NCBI GenBank assembly: GCA_030430245.1
Contig: JAUIFY010000021.1
Coordinates: 1 to 37,396, forward strand
Reading direction: 5' to 3'
Source: a bacterium
GTDB taxonomy: Bacteria; Desulfobacterota; Binatia; UBA12015
DNA length: 37,396 nucleotides
The notes below the pieces were generated by a model, which was given only the letters and a program-made list of their open reading frames with translations, did not search any database and was not told the origin of the DNA. The position numbers and the translations under genes are program-made. Shown in pieces: positions 16,692-25,424 of this stretch; position 1 is the stretch's first letter, and every line of letters begins with the position of its first letter.

Positions 16692-18914
16692 TCAGCGGGG
16701 CGGAGTGGGTACGTCGGCGCCGTCCCGCACGAACACGGGGATCCTATCGAGCGGCGCGGCGACCGTCACCCTTCGGGGGCCGGCGACGACTTCGTCCGCG
16801 GCATCCCACCAGCTCCGCCACCGCCCTTTGGGAAGGTAGACCTCTCGCTCTCGCTCCCCGGTGCGCCAGACCGGCGCCACGAGGAGGTCCGGACCGAGGA
16901 GGTACTGGTCCCACAGGTCGCGCAGCACGGGATCGGTGCGGTCGTGAAACACCATGGGGCGCACGAGGGGCATCCCGCTGCGACCGGCCTCGGCGGCGAG
17001 GCTCGCGAGATGGTCCGCGAGCGCCACGCGGATCTCCGAGTATCGTCGGTAGATCTCGATCAGCTCCTCGTCGACGCGCGGCTCGGTGGGCATGTCCCAG
17101 GGGGCGTGCGCGCCGACGCCGCCCACCTCCATGAGGCCCGAGAAGGTGCTGAACTCGATCCAGCGCGCGAAAACCTCCCGGTCCTTGAACTCGTAGTAGC
17201 CGCCGGTGTCCGAGCCCCAGATCGGGAAGCCCAGGAAGGCGGCTCGGAGCTGACCGATGATCGCCGCGCGCAGGCCGAGGTCCGTCCCGAAGCCGAAGCC
17301 CAACGCCTCGGAGCCCGGGATGTCGCCGCCCCAGACGACCGAGTCGTCCTGGGTACCCGACCATGCGGCACGGCTCGCCAGGACGAAGTCGCCGTTCGGA
17401 CGGGCGGCTTCGAGAGCCTCACGGTGCAGCTCGGCCTGTCGGACCACGTAGTCGTTGTGCACTTCGCGCCCGTGCCGTCCATCCGCCCAGATGTCGGATC
17501 GGGTGGAGGGGATGTACTCCTCGCCGCGGTCGAGCTTGATGCCGTCGATGTCCTCGGCGGAGAGAAACGCCGCGAGCCGGTCACGCCACCAGGCGTACGC
17601 GGCCGGGTGGGTGACGTCGAGGACGCTACCGCCGGCGTCCGAGCATCCGCCGTCGTGGCCGGGTGCGAGGAAGCCCCGGTCTGCGGCAGCCGTGCCGTTG
17701 TCGTCGGGTCCATCTCCGCACATCCACGTGGAGCTCCACACGACGATCCGGTACCCGCGCCGGCGGAGGGCCGCGAGCGACTCCCGGAAGTTGGGGAGGC
17801 GTTCCTCGTCCCACGCGAGTCTGCCGAACCCGTACTCGCCGGCCAGAACCGGACGGTCCAGGAGGTAGACCCCGGCCGGAATGCCGTAGCGCTCGAACAT
17901 CGTCACGTCTTCGACGAGTTGGGCGTTCATCCGGGTCCCGTCCAGCTCTGCGGGAGGGCCGTGCTCGAGCTCCCCGCGCCAGCGCCATGGGAGGAACACC
18001 CATTCGGGAGGGACGATCGGTCGACCCGTGAGGCGTGTGTACTCGTCGAGGATTTCCGCGTGGTCGGGGCCGAGGAACACGTGGAATCGGAGTCGTCGCG
18101 CGTCTTGCGTGGTGCCGGTCTCGAACCGAAAGGCCGCGACGCCGTCGTGGGAGGCGGCCAGGTCGAACGCTCCAGGGGTCGTCCCGTCGACGGCGACGCC
18201 GTAGCCGCGGGAGGAGTGGTAGAAGGGAGCGTAGAGCGACTGGGTCGGCCGGACGTACATCTCTACGGTCTCGCCGCGGCGGTCGAGGGTTCCGGCTTCC
18301 GGAGGGAACAGCTCGTCGTAGGGGATCCCGATGTCGGCCCAGTGCGACAGGGGAGGCGAGTCGCGGAGCCGCTGCGTGAGCCCGTAGAACGACTCGTCGG
18401 GTGGCGTCGCCCACGCGACGCCGATCGCTTCGACCGGCTCGTCGGTGGGGCCGGGATCGATCGAGACCTCGATCGTACGGGCGGTGAGGAAGCGGATCGT
18501 GACTTCGACGGAATCCCCGCCGTCCACGGCGACACGGAGCCGCATCGCGTCTCCGTCGGTTTCGCTTTCGGTGACGTGGCCGAGGGCGAGGATCCTTTCG
18601 CCGCGCTCGATCCACGCGCCCACGCCCGCGGCCGACGAGAGGACCGTTTCGCCGGAACGGAGGTCGCGCACCGAGATGCGCAGCGGGGCCGCCTCGACCA
18701 GGACCTCGGCGAGCGGGCTCGCGAGGGAGTCGCTTCTGGGTCCCGCCGTCCGGGAGGCGGCGGGCGCGAGGCCGGCCGCTCGTGACGCTTCGCGCAAGCG
18801 CGCGTGCGCGAGCTCCGAGAGGTCGGGGGAACGGTTGCACGCGCTGGGGAGGGACAGGGAGAGGACGACCAGGGCCCACAGGCCGCGTGCGCGGCGGAGC
18901 GTTTCGGTCGGCAC
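16692..18914 (-). CDS. Glycoside hydrolase family 31 lipoprotein (alpha-glucosidase/alpha-xylosidase-like)
   Basis: Predicted exported retaining alpha-glycosidase of family GH31, 740 residues from a GTG at 18914. The N-terminus has a hydrophobic core and LSLPSAC (candidate lipid-bearing Cys26). Residues about 60-300 are the beta-rich N-terminal domain, and the barrel starts near VPPEWVFLPWRWRG. The nucleophile motif is DGIKLDRGEEYIPS (Asp462), comparable to KTDFGE of alpha-xylosidase YicI. The acid/base motif is SRAAWSGTQDDSVVWGGD (Asp531), and IWGSDTGGYYE and WIEFSTFSGLMEVGG follow. Both catalytic Asp residues are present. The frame is open upstream into the MtaB-like gene, but that part is a shadow; the GTG lies 13 bases after the MtaB-like stop. 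The glycan substrate is not assignable. Confidence 0.87.
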   Translation of the reverse strand: MPTETLRRARGLWALVVLSLSLPSACNRSPDLSELAHARLREASRAAGLAPAASRTAGPRSDSLASPLAEVLVEAAPLRISVRDLRSGETVLSSAAGVGAWIERGERILALGHVTESETDGDAMRLRVAVDGGDSVEVTIRFLTARTIEVSIDPGPTDEPVEAIGVAWATPPDESFYGLTQRLRDSPPLSHWADIGIPYDELFPPEAGTLDRRGETVEMYVRPTQSLYAPFYHSSRGYGVAVDGTTPGAFDLAASHDGVAAFRFETGTTQDARRLRFHVFLGPDHAEILDEYTRLTGRPIVPPEWVFLPWRWRGELEHGPPAELDGTRMNAQLVEDVTMFERYGIPAGVYLLDRPVLAGEYGFGRLAWDEERLPNFRESLAALRRRGYRIVVWSSTWMCGDGPDDNGTAAADRGFLAPGHDGGCSDAGGSVLDVTHPAAYAWWRDRLAAFLSAEDIDGIKLDRGEEYIPSTRSDIWADGRHGREVHNDYVVRQAELHREALEAARPNGDFVLASRAAWSGTQDDSVVWGGDIPGSEALGFGFGTDLGLRAAIIGQLRAAFLGFPIWGSDTGGYYEFKDREVFARWIEFSTFSGLMEVGGVGAHAPWDMPTEPRVDEELIEIYRRYSEIRVALADHLASLAAEAGRSGMPLVRPMVFHDRTDPVLRDLWDQYLLGPDLLVAPVWRTGEREREVYLPKGRWRSWWDAADEVVAGPRRVTVAAPLDRIPVFVRDGADVPTPPR

Positions 18915-18927
18915 CGCAGCCGCCCGC

Positions 18928-20271
18928 TCAGGCCGTGGCCCGCGGTCGCGTGTCGGGCGGCGCGATTCGGCCGAGCAGGTTCTCCCCGTCGACCGAGTCC
19001 GCTCGCACGTCGACGAACGCGCCCGGCGGGGCGCCGCCGAGGACACGAACCCGGGCGAAGTCGCGCGTTCGTCCGACGTCGCCCGACTCCATCAGGACTT
19101 CGTGCACGTCGTCCAACTTCGAGGAGAGGAGACACCGGTGCGCACGTGCGCCGATGGCCCGCAAGCGAGCCGCGCGGACCTTGCGCAGGGTCGTCGGGAG
19201 CTGGGGCATGCGCGCCGCCGGCGTTCCGCTTCGCGGGGAGTAGGGGAACACGTGCAGGTAGACCAGGCCGAGCTCCTCGACGAGGTCGGCGGTGTTCTGG
19301 AACATGTCCTCGGTCTCGGTCGGGAACCCGGCGATCACGTCGGCCCCGAACACGATGTCCGGTCGAAGTGCACGGGCGCGGTGGACCACGCGTCTTGCGT
19401 CGTCGCAGAGGTGGCGCCGCTTCATTCGCTTCAAGACGACGTCGTCACCCGCCTGAAGGCTCAGATGGAGGTGCGGCATGAGGCGCGGCTCGTCGCCGAG
19501 CGCCGACCAGAGATCCTCGTCGATCTCGCTCGGGTCGATCGAAGAGAGGCGCAGGCGGGGCAGCTCGGGGACGTCGCGGAGCAATCGGCGTACGAGTGTG
19601 CCCAGCCGTGGATGGCTCGGGTGGGCGCGCCCGTAGTCGGTCAGATCGACTCCGGTGAGGACGACTTCGCCGACACCACCGGCCGCGAGGACGCGAACCT
19701 GCTCGGCGACTCGTTCCGGAGGCACCGACCGCGACGGGCCCCGGCCGAAGGGGATGATGCAGAACGTGCAGCGATGGTCGCAGCCGTTCTGAACCTGGAC
19801 GAAGGCGCGCGTGTGCGTGTCGAACCCGGTGATGAGATGCGCCGCGGTCTCCCGCAGCTCGGTGATCTCGCCCACCTGGACGCGCTCGCCATGCGCGGCC
19901 TCCTCCGTCCAACGGTCCGCCTGCATCTTCTCTCGATTTCCGAGGACCCGGTCCACCTCGGGCATGCCGGCGAACCGCTCGGGCGAGATCTGTGCGGCGC
20001 ATCCCGTCACGACGATTCGCGCGGTGGGACGCTCGCGGCGCGCACGGCGGATGGCCTGTCGCGCCTGCCGCTCAGCCTCGCCGGTCACGGTGCAGGTGTT
20101 GATGATCACGACGTCTTGGGCGGCATCGTCCCGACGGGCGAGATCGCGCATGACCTCGCTCTCGTACGTGTTCAGCCGACAGCCGAACGTGACGATCTCC
20201 GGACCGCGTCCCACGTCGGGACTATCGGGGATGGGTCTCCCCCTGTCGAGCGTCTCTCGGACCGATCGCAC
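18928..20271 (-). CDS. mtaB: MiaB/MtaB-like tRNA methylthiotransferase (radical SAM)
   Basis: Predicted radical-SAM enzyme that adds a methylthio group to a modified tRNA adenosine; MtaB-type enzymes make ms2t6A at position 37. It has 447 residues. The N-terminal UPF0004 domain carries three cluster cysteines in FGCRLNTYES (about 31), INTCTVTGEA (about 60) and VVTGCAAQ (about 91). The radical SAM motif CDHRCTFC (about 164-171) is followed by IIPFGRGPSRS, where MtaB proteins typically have 'iIP..RG..RS'. LSLQAGDDVVLKRMKRRH is the family's 'h.slQSG~d.vL..M.R.Y', and the C-terminus looks like a TRAM domain. The best start is a GTG at 20271 with AGGG upstream; the frame runs on to 20463 but across a divergent gene. 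The downstream GH31 gene starts 13 bases after the stop. Confidence 0.88.
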   Translation of the reverse strand: MRSVRETLDRGRPIPDSPDVGRGPEIVTFGCRLNTYESEVMRDLARRDDAAQDVVIINTCTVTGEAERQARQAIRRARRERPTARIVVTGCAAQISPERFAGMPEVDRVLGNREKMQADRWTEEAAHGERVQVGEITELRETAAHLITGFDTHTRAFVQVQNGCDHRCTFCIIPFGRGPSRSVPPERVAEQVRVLAAGGVGEVVLTGVDLTDYGRAHPSHPRLGTLVRRLLRDVPELPRLRLSSIDPSEIDEDLWSALGDEPRLMPHLHLSLQAGDDVVLKRMKRRHLCDDARRVVHRARALRPDIVFGADVIAGFPTETEDMFQNTADLVEELGLVYLHVFPYSPRSGTPAARMPQLPTTLRKVRAARLRAIGARAHRCLLSSKLDDVHEVLMESGDVGRTRDFARVRVLGGAPPGAFVDVRADSVDGENLLGRIAPPDTRPRATA

Positions 20272-20381
20272 CGGCCCTACGACTCGGGGGCGGCCATGCG
20301 CTGGCGTGTCGCCCGTGGTCGCAGTAAACGGGGGCGTGCCGATCCGCTCGGGGTCGGGAACGCAAGCAACGGAGGAGAACC

Positions 20382-20786
20382 ATGGCGAAGCACCCATTCC
20401 TTTCGGACGAGTGGCTCGACACCTTGATCGCGCTGAACGACGAGTATTCCGACAAGGTTCCACCGCCGATCGTGAAGATGCGCCTGAATCAGAACGTGAC
20501 CGGGGTCCCCTTCGGCGACGGAACGGTGACGATGCACACCGACACCACCGAAGGACGGCCGATCGTCGGGCGCGGTCACCTCGACAACCCCGAGGTCACG
20601 ATCACGACGGATTACGAGACGGCGCGTGCGCTCGTCGTCGACGGCGACCAGGCGGCCGTGATGCAGGCGTTCATGTCCGGCAAGATCAAGGTGGACGGCG
20701 ACATGACGAAGATCATGACGCCCCCGCCGCCGAAGAACGAGGCGCAGATCGAGCTGGATCAGAAGATCAAGGACATGACGGAATAG
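20382..20786 (+). CDS. SCP2 sterol-binding-domain protein
   Basis: A 134-residue protein with a single SCP2-like lipid-carrier domain, a hydrophobic tunnel fold that binds sterols, acyl-CoAs or other lipids. The signature is near the C-terminus: TITTDYETARALVVDGDQ followed by AVMQAFMSGKIKVDGDMTKI, matching 'l.ls~ed~~~l..G~l~~~~a~~~Gkl~i~Gd~~~~~kl'. GGAGGAG lies 5 bases before the ATG, a strong ribosome-binding site. It is transcribed divergently from the MtaB-like gene across a 110-base gap and ends 1 base short of the convergent DUF72 stop. The bound lipid is unknown. Solo bacterial SCP2 proteins are often found in genomes rich in acyl-CoA metabolism, consistent with the synthetase and oxidoreductases in this window. 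Confidence 0.88.
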   Translation: MAKHPFLSDEWLDTLIALNDEYSDKVPPPIVKMRLNQNVTGVPFGDGTVTMHTDTTEGRPIVGRGHLDNPEVTITTDYETARALVVDGDQAAVMQAFMSGKIKVDGDMTKIMTPPPPKNEAQIELDQKIKDMTE

Positions 20787-20787
20787 G

Positions 20788-21573
20788 TCAGCCTGCCTTC
20801 TTCTTTCGCGCGGGCCGCTTCTTCTCTGCAGGCTTCTCTGCGGGAGTCGCGGCGGCCGGCGCGCGCTTGGCGGGCGCGCCAGCGACCTCGAGAAAGCGCG
20901 CCGCCATTCTGGGGCCGGCGCCGTCGTCCTCGTGCTTGAAATAAACGAGGGCGCGTTCCCACCGGAGCTTGGAGATCCGGTCGCTCCACGCGCGCAGTGC
21001 CGTCTCCTCGTAGTTCGGGCGGCGCAGCCGAAGGTAGCCCCAGTCGGCCGTCGGGACGAGGTCGTTCGGCGCGTCGTCTTCGTCGTCGACGTGAACCAGC
21101 GGAACGTTTCGAGAACGAAGGCGTTCGAAGACCGGCTCGTCGAGCCAGGATTCGTGGCGGAACTCGAGAGCCGCCGGGGCGCCTTCGGGCAGGAGCGCGA
21201 GGAAAGCGTCGAGTCGTTCGAGGTCGCACTTCAGGTTGGGCGGCAGTTGGAAGAGGAGGGCGCCGAGCTTCTGGCCCAGCGAGGTGGTGACTCGCAGGAG
21301 GTACTCCATCTCGTCCTCGACGCCCTTGAGTCGCTTCAAGTGCGTGATGCGTCGCGAAGCCTTGATCGTGAACCGAAAGGAATCGGGGACGCTCGCGGCC
21401 CAGGCCTGGAGCACGCTCTCCTTCGGCAGCCGGTAGAACGTGTTGTTGATTTCGACGGTGGGCAGTTGCTTCGCGTAGTACTCGAGCATGTCGGCCGGCT
21501 TCGTCTTCTCCGGGTAGAAGGGGCCGACCCAGCTCTTGTAGCTGTAACCACTCGTGCCCGTCTGCATCTCCAT
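20788..21573 (-). CDS. DUF72 family protein (TIM-barrel, YecE-like)
   Basis: A 261-residue protein of the DUF72/YecE family, a conserved TIM-barrel-like family with no established reaction. It starts TGTSGYSYKSWVGPFYP, the family's hallmark ('~G~sGw.Y..W.g.fYP'), then VEINNTFYRLP, FRFTIKASRRITHLKRL, LFQLPPNL and LEFRHESWLDEP. VYFKHEDDG near the end matches the conserved 'vyfnN~~~g' block. It ends with an Ala/Pro/Lys-rich tail (about 235-261) that looks disordered and is not part of the domain. GGAGGAG lies 6 bases before the ATG at 21573. The frame is open well upstream but without family similarity. Its stop abuts the convergent SCP2 gene. Confidence 0.9.
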   Translation of the reverse strand: MEMQTGTSGYSYKSWVGPFYPEKTKPADMLEYYAKQLPTVEINNTFYRLPKESVLQAWAASVPDSFRFTIKASRRITHLKRLKGVEDEMEYLLRVTTSLGQKLGALLFQLPPNLKCDLERLDAFLALLPEGAPAALEFRHESWLDEPVFERLRSRNVPLVHVDDEDDAPNDLVPTADWGYLRLRRPNYEETALRAWSDRISKLRWERALVYFKHEDDGAGPRMAARFLEVAGAPAKRAPAAATPAEKPAEKKRPARKKKAG

Positions 21574-21763
21574 GGGTGCTCCTCCCGCGGCCGGTCGGCC
21601 GCCCCTCGTGGCTACGTCGGTTCGCTTCCGGCCGTCAAGGTGGTGGGGGTCCCCGGAGACATCGGCCGTTCGTTCGCAGCCCTGAACCCCGGGCGGCGCC
21701 GCTCGATCGCGGGCGTGCGGGGGCTTGCACGGCCGGCCCGCCGTTTGGTTCTCTCGGGGCACG

Positions 21764-22510
21764 ATGGCGGGCACCGGGGCAGGGGGAACGTCGGGCCTCC
21801 GGACGTCGCCCGGAGGATGGTTCGGTCCATCGCGCGCGGCGCGACGTCTTTGGAGCGAGTTCGCCCCCTTGGAAGGCGAGATCGTGACGGTCGAGGACGC
21901 GCGCCACGCTGGTCTGCCACTGGAATGGTATCGACGCTTCGTCGAGCAGCACTTCGACGGCACCGACCTGCGTGCCGAGCAGCTGCGCCTGGCGGTCGAA
22001 GACCCCTCCGTCCGCGCTCTGCTTCGCTACAAGAGCGAGCAGCGACGGCTGGTCGACGAGCTCCGCGACGTCCTCGACGAGGAGCTGAATCCGTACGACG
22101 CGATCGCGGCGGGGGTTGCCGACCCGTCTCTCGCGATGGTGGTACGGGAGGTCTTCCCGGGGCGCGACGCGGTCACGGTCCGGGAGCTTCTCCCCGAGGT
22201 GCAGCGCCGCGCCGTGCGCACGTTGCTGCTCGGCGCCGACGGGCGCCCCAGCGTCGTCCGGGTTCGCCGCGCGATCGAGCGCGCCGGGAGTCGTCGCCGG
22301 CAGCTCGCTGCGCTCGGATCGCTGGCCGACCGACGCGTCGGCATCCGCCACGTGATCCAGGCCGGCGCCGCCGACGAGGAGCTCCGCGAGCTCGCACGAA
22401 CGTGGTTCGGCGAGTCCGAGTCCCTCTCGGTCGGCCAGCTTCTTCTCGCCTCGCAGGTGCCCGCGTTCTCCCGCGTCCTCGGTTGGCAGAAGATGATGGC
22501 GAACGTCTGA
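21764..22510 (+). CDS. Uncharacterised helical protein
   Basis: I do not recognise this 248-residue protein. It is soluble, with no signal peptide or membrane segment, and is rich in charged residues with heptad-like helical stretches, for example YKSEQRRLVDELRDVLDEEL and VRRAIERAGSRRRQLAALGS. A Gly/Ser-rich N-terminus of about 30 residues precedes the ordered part. The third codon positions are strongly G/C-biased and the frame is uninterrupted, which supports coding. The first ATG is at 21764, without an obvious Shine-Dalgarno site; a TTG at 21725 is in frame. It is divergent from DUF72 (190 bases) and convergent with the second luciferase-like gene, their stops 3 bases apart. No neighbour suggests a role. 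Confidence 0.6.
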   Translation: MAGTGAGGTSGLRTSPGGWFGPSRAARRLWSEFAPLEGEIVTVEDARHAGLPLEWYRRFVEQHFDGTDLRAEQLRLAVEDPSVRALLRYKSEQRRLVDELRDVLDEELNPYDAIAAGVADPSLAMVVREVFPGRDAVTVRELLPEVQRRAVRTLLLGADGRPSVVRVRRAIERAGSRRRQLAALGSLADRRVGIRHVIQAGAADEELRELARTWFGESESLSVGQLLLASQVPAFSRVLGWQKMMANV

Positions 22511-22513
22511 GAT

Positions 22514-23380
22514 TCAGGCCTTCGCGATCACCGTATCCGCGTAGCCGCGCAGCGCGTCGAGCTTCGGCTGAAGCGGCATGTCGGGTTGGGTGTAGGGATC
22601 CCGAAACCCGACGATGACGTCGGTCACGCCCGCGTCCTCGAGCCTCTTCACCCCGTCGAGCGTGTAGGCGTCCAGAGAGATCACGTGGATCTCGAACGGG
22701 ACGTGCTCGCGGCCGTACTCGCGGCGGAGCTCGCTCAGGCGCGCGAGGTATCCGTTCAGCTCGTCCGCGTCGCCGCCGGCGTGCATCCATCCATCGCCGA
22801 GCCGTGCTGCCCGCTTCAGGGCGGCCTCCGAGTGCCCGCCGATGAGGATCGGAACGGGCACGCTCGGCGTCGGAGAGATCTTGATCGACTCGAGGTCGTA
22901 GTACTTGCCGTGGAACTCGTAGTAGCCGCCGGCCATCAGCCCGCGAATGATCTCGATCATCTCGTTCATCCGCGTGCCGCGGCCCGTCCACTCGGTGTTC
23001 ATGATGCGGAAATCGTCCGGCCACGGGCTCAGTCCCACGCCGAAGCCGAAGCGGTCGTTCGTGACCGCGGCGACGGAAGAGACGGATTTCGCGACGAGTA
23101 CCGGATGCCGCACGGGGAGCTTCACGACGAACGTCGTGAAGCGCAGCTTGTCGGTCACCGCGCCGAGCCACGGGATCAACGTGAACGGCTCGATGAAGGG
23201 CTTGCCGTCGAGGAACTCGCGGTTGCCGTCGGGGGTGTAGGGGTACTTCGAGTCCGACACCTCCGGGTAGCAGATGCTGTCGGGCACCACGAACGACGTC
23301 CAGCCCGTCTCTTCACAGGCCTGGGCGAGAGGGGGGTAGTGCGAGACGTCGCACATCGACTCGGCAAACGAGAAGCGCAT
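22514..23380 (-). CDS. LLM-class (luciferase-like) F420-dependent oxidoreductase, copy 2
   Basis: A 288-residue flavin or F420-dependent oxidoreductase of the luciferase-like superfamily. Marks include FVVPDSICYPE (equivalent to SDHVVHPE in copy 1), PYTPDGNREFLDG, GVGLSPWPDDF, RMNEMIEIIRGL, then PILIGGHSEAALKRAARLGDGW. It is clearly homologous over its length to the protein at 1387-2247, including the C-terminal GVTDVIVGF segment, but diverged enough to have another substrate. The ATG at 23380 follows GAGAGG by 3 bases. It is convergent with the uncharacterised gene on its left and divergent from the decayed SDR fragment on its right. With no coupled partner gene, its substrate cannot be guessed from context. 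Confidence 0.9.
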   Translation of the reverse strand: MRFSFAESMCDVSHYPPLAQACEETGWTSFVVPDSICYPEVSDSKYPYTPDGNREFLDGKPFIEPFTLIPWLGAVTDKLRFTTFVVKLPVRHPVLVAKSVSSVAAVTNDRFGFGVGLSPWPDDFRIMNTEWTGRGTRMNEMIEIIRGLMAGGYYEFHGKYYDLESIKISPTPSVPVPILIGGHSEAALKRAARLGDGWMHAGGDADELNGYLARLSELRREYGREHVPFEIHVISLDAYTLDGVKRLEDAGVTDVIVGFRDPYTQPDMPLQPKLDALRGYADTVIAKA

Positions 23381-23466
23381 GGACCTCTCATACCTCGCGC
23401 GGAAACCCGATCAAGCACGGCGTTGCGTACGAGGGGTGGCGAGACGTAGGGGATGCCCGACAGGGG

Positions 23467-23717
23467 GCGCGCGAGGTCGCGAAGCTCAGGGCGTCACCCT
23501 GAATTCGGTCTGCCCGGGGCCGACGGATACGAATCTCTTTCGCAGCTTCGACGCGACCGGGAAGCTCGCTTCGGCGCTCGAGCGAGCGATTCCGATGGGG
23601 CGGCTCGGGCGCCCGGACGACGTCCCCGGCGCCGTGGTCTTTCTGCTGTCGGACGATGCCGCGTTCATCACCGGGCAGACCCTGAGTGTTTCCGGTGGAT
23701 TGACGATGCACGGCTGA
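23467..23717 (+). pseudogene. Remnant of a short-chain dehydrogenase/reductase (SDR), C-terminal end only
   Basis: About 75 codons match the C-terminal end of a classical SDR: GVTLNSVCPGPTDTNLF, then RLGRPDDVPGAVVFLLSDDA and FITGQTLSVSGGLTMHG, ending at a stop at 23717. The Rossmann GxxxGxG, catalytic Ser-Tyr-Lys region and first 170 or so residues are absent. Just upstream, another reading frame encodes AREVAK (23467-23484), the segment that normally precedes 'GVtvN.v.PG' in SDRs. This implies a one-base frameshift between 23484 and 23490 as well as a large 5' loss. No start codon or ribosome-binding site fits a functional short protein. A remnant is far more likely than a new small gene. 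Confidence 0.75.
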
Positions 23718-23880
23718 CACCGCGGGGTCGGTCGAGATCGCAGACGCCATCGCAGCTGGCGCGCGAGTTTTTTCGCTTGCGCAATCCAGTCGGTCCGCGC
23801 AACCTTTCTGCGTAGGCGGTCTCCACCCTTCCCCCTCGTCGCTCGCGCCGAGCCCACGCACCTCACCGCCTCGAGAGGAT

Positions 23881-25233
23881 GTGTCGAGCTCCATGCCGCC
23901 CCTGACTCGAGAAGACGACGCGGGAGCGAGGATCCCGTCTCCGGCCCCGCGCCAGATCGTGTACGAGCGCTTTCCGTTCGCGGCGTTGTCGGTCCTGGGG
24001 TTCCTGGTCGCGGCGCTCCCGATCGAGCTCTTCTACTTCCCCGATCGAGCGAACGTCTACCTCCTCGTTCTGGGGGTGCAGCTGGGGCTGTCGAGCGTCG
24101 CGATCGGCCTCGCGCGCTCGCGTCCCGACCGGGTCGGTGCGATCGCGACCGGCTGGGCCGTGGGGATGGCTTCGTCCATGTTGGCGTACCCTCCGCTGGT
24201 CGGCGGCGATGCGGCGGTCGCCCTCGCGGCGCTCACCTGTCTCGTCGCCGCCATGCCGGTGTTGCTCCCGCTGCGGCTGCGGCATCACCTGACACTGTGT
24301 GCGACCGGATTGATCGGGTTCGTGTGCCTCTTCGGGTATGGCGTGCCGACGTCGCTGCCGTGGCCGTATCTCTTCCTCGCGTACTCGGCCGTGACCGTTC
24401 TCTCGAGCCTCGGGGTGATGTCGCTCGAGGCGTCTCGGTCGGAGTCCCTCCAGCGCGAGGTGGCGTTGCGGCGTGCGGAGTCGGACCTTCGAGTGGCGCT
24501 CGGGCGTGCGGAGCTCGCCGTCCAGCAGCGATCGCGCCTCGTCGCGGACGTGTCGCATGAGATCCGTACGCCGGTGAACGTCATCCTCGGCTACGCCGAG
24601 ATGCTTCTCGACCCGTCGACGGAGCCCGCGGCATGCGCGCAGCTCGCGAGGCGCATTCGCGATTACGGGCTCTCGCTCGACGCACTCGTGACGCAGCTGC
24701 TCGACCTCTCTCGCCTCGATGCCGGACGCGTGGCGGTCCGCCCGGGGACGGTCGAGCTCGGGCCGCTGCTCGAGGAGGTGGCCGAGGGCGCGCGGCTTCT
24801 CGTCCGCGAGAAGCCGGTGCGCGTCGAGACGGCCTGTCGCGGGGACTGGATCGAGACCGACGGTCTCCGTCTTCGTCAGATCCTGAGCAACCTGGTGACG
24901 AACGCGGCGCGCGCGACGGAGCGGGGGACGATCCGCATTCGCGCGCACCGTCACGGCGAGCGGTGCCGGTTCACCGTCACGGATACGGGGCGCGGGATCC
25001 CCAAGGACCGACAGGAGGAGATCTTCGCCGCCTTCGAGCAGGTCGAGACGGGCGCGGGCGGGGGGATCGGCCTCGGTTTGGCGATCGTCCGCCAGCTGGC
25101 GGAGGCTCTCGGCGGCGGAGTCACCGTGCACAGCGCGCCGGGGCGCGGTGCCGCCTTCTCGGTCGATCTGCCGGCGTCGCTCCCGGAGGCGACTCCGGAG
25201 CCGTCGGTCGCACCGATCCGCGTGGTGGCCTGA
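23881..25233 (+). CDS. Membrane sensor histidine kinase
   Basis: A 450-residue sensor kinase. Residues about 33-180 form roughly six hydrophobic segments with short loops, so the sensor is membrane-embedded with no large periplasmic domain. A short coiled linker (EASRSESLQREVALRRAESD) leads to the HisKA domain: LVADVSHEIRTPVNVILGY, phospho-acceptor His226. The ATPase domain carries the N box RQILSNLVTNAARA, VTDTGRGIP, FAAFEQVE and GGIGLGLAIVRQL, all intact. No response regulator is adjacent; the next gene in the same direction is an HtrA-type protease. The start is uncertain: a GTG at 23881 directly follows AGAGGAT, while an in-frame ATG at 23893 lies 13 bases from it. The upstream gap holds a T6 run near 23768. 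The signal sensed is unknown. Confidence 0.9.
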   Translation: MSSSMPPLTREDDAGARIPSPAPRQIVYERFPFAALSVLGFLVAALPIELFYFPDRANVYLLVLGVQLGLSSVAIGLARSRPDRVGAIATGWAVGMASSMLAYPPLVGGDAAVALAALTCLVAAMPVLLPLRLRHHLTLCATGLIGFVCLFGYGVPTSLPWPYLFLAYSAVTVLSSLGVMSLEASRSESLQREVALRRAESDLRVALGRAELAVQQRSRLVADVSHEIRTPVNVILGYAEMLLDPSTEPAACAQLARRIRDYGLSLDALVTQLLDLSRLDAGRVAVRPGTVELGPLLEEVAEGARLLVREKPVRVETACRGDWIETDGLRLRQILSNLVTNAARATERGTIRIRAHRHGERCRFTVTDTGRGIPKDRQEEIFAAFEQVETGAGGGIGLGLAIVRQLAEALGGGVTVHSAPGRGAAFSVDLPASLPEATPEPSVAPIRVVA

Positions 25234-25250
25234 TCCCGCCTGGGGCCGGG

Positions 25251-25424
25251 TCAGCGGGGGCGGCGCAACGAGCGCCGGCGGCTGAAGCCCTCGGTTCGTC
25301 GCTGGTGGGTCCGGCGCCGTCGGTGGATGGCTTCGGAGCGTGCTCGCTCGTTGTTCGCGCGGAAGATCGGGCGGGGCAGCGCCTCGGCGTGCTCGGTCTC
25401 GAAGGTCTCTTCCCTGGCTTTCAC
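25251..25424 (-). CDS. Possible small basic protein antisense to the kinase-protease gap
   Basis: A weakly supported 57-codon frame on the minus strand inside the 265-base gap between the histidine kinase and the HtrA gene. From a GTG at 25424 it reads KAREETFETEHAEALPRP and continues to a very Arg-rich tail. Third positions are about 86% G/C, higher than the opposite strand in the same register. No Shine-Dalgarno site is visible and the frame stays open upstream into the HtrA gene, so the start is unsure. I see no homology. Confidence 0.18.
   Translation of the reverse strand: MKAREETFETEHAEALPRPIFRANNERARSEAIHRRRRTHQRRTEGFSRRRSLRRPR

Noticed and set aside
16944..20427. Long plus-strand frames of about 610 and 660 codons opposite the GH31 and MtaB-like genes
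   Set aside because: They mirror genes with intact catalytic motifs on the minus strand and show no domain of their own.
23757..23785. TGGC and TTGC elements near a T6 run upstream of the histidine kinase, considered as a sigma-54 promoter
   Set aside because: The spacing between GG and GC elements is far too long for a -24/-12 promoter.
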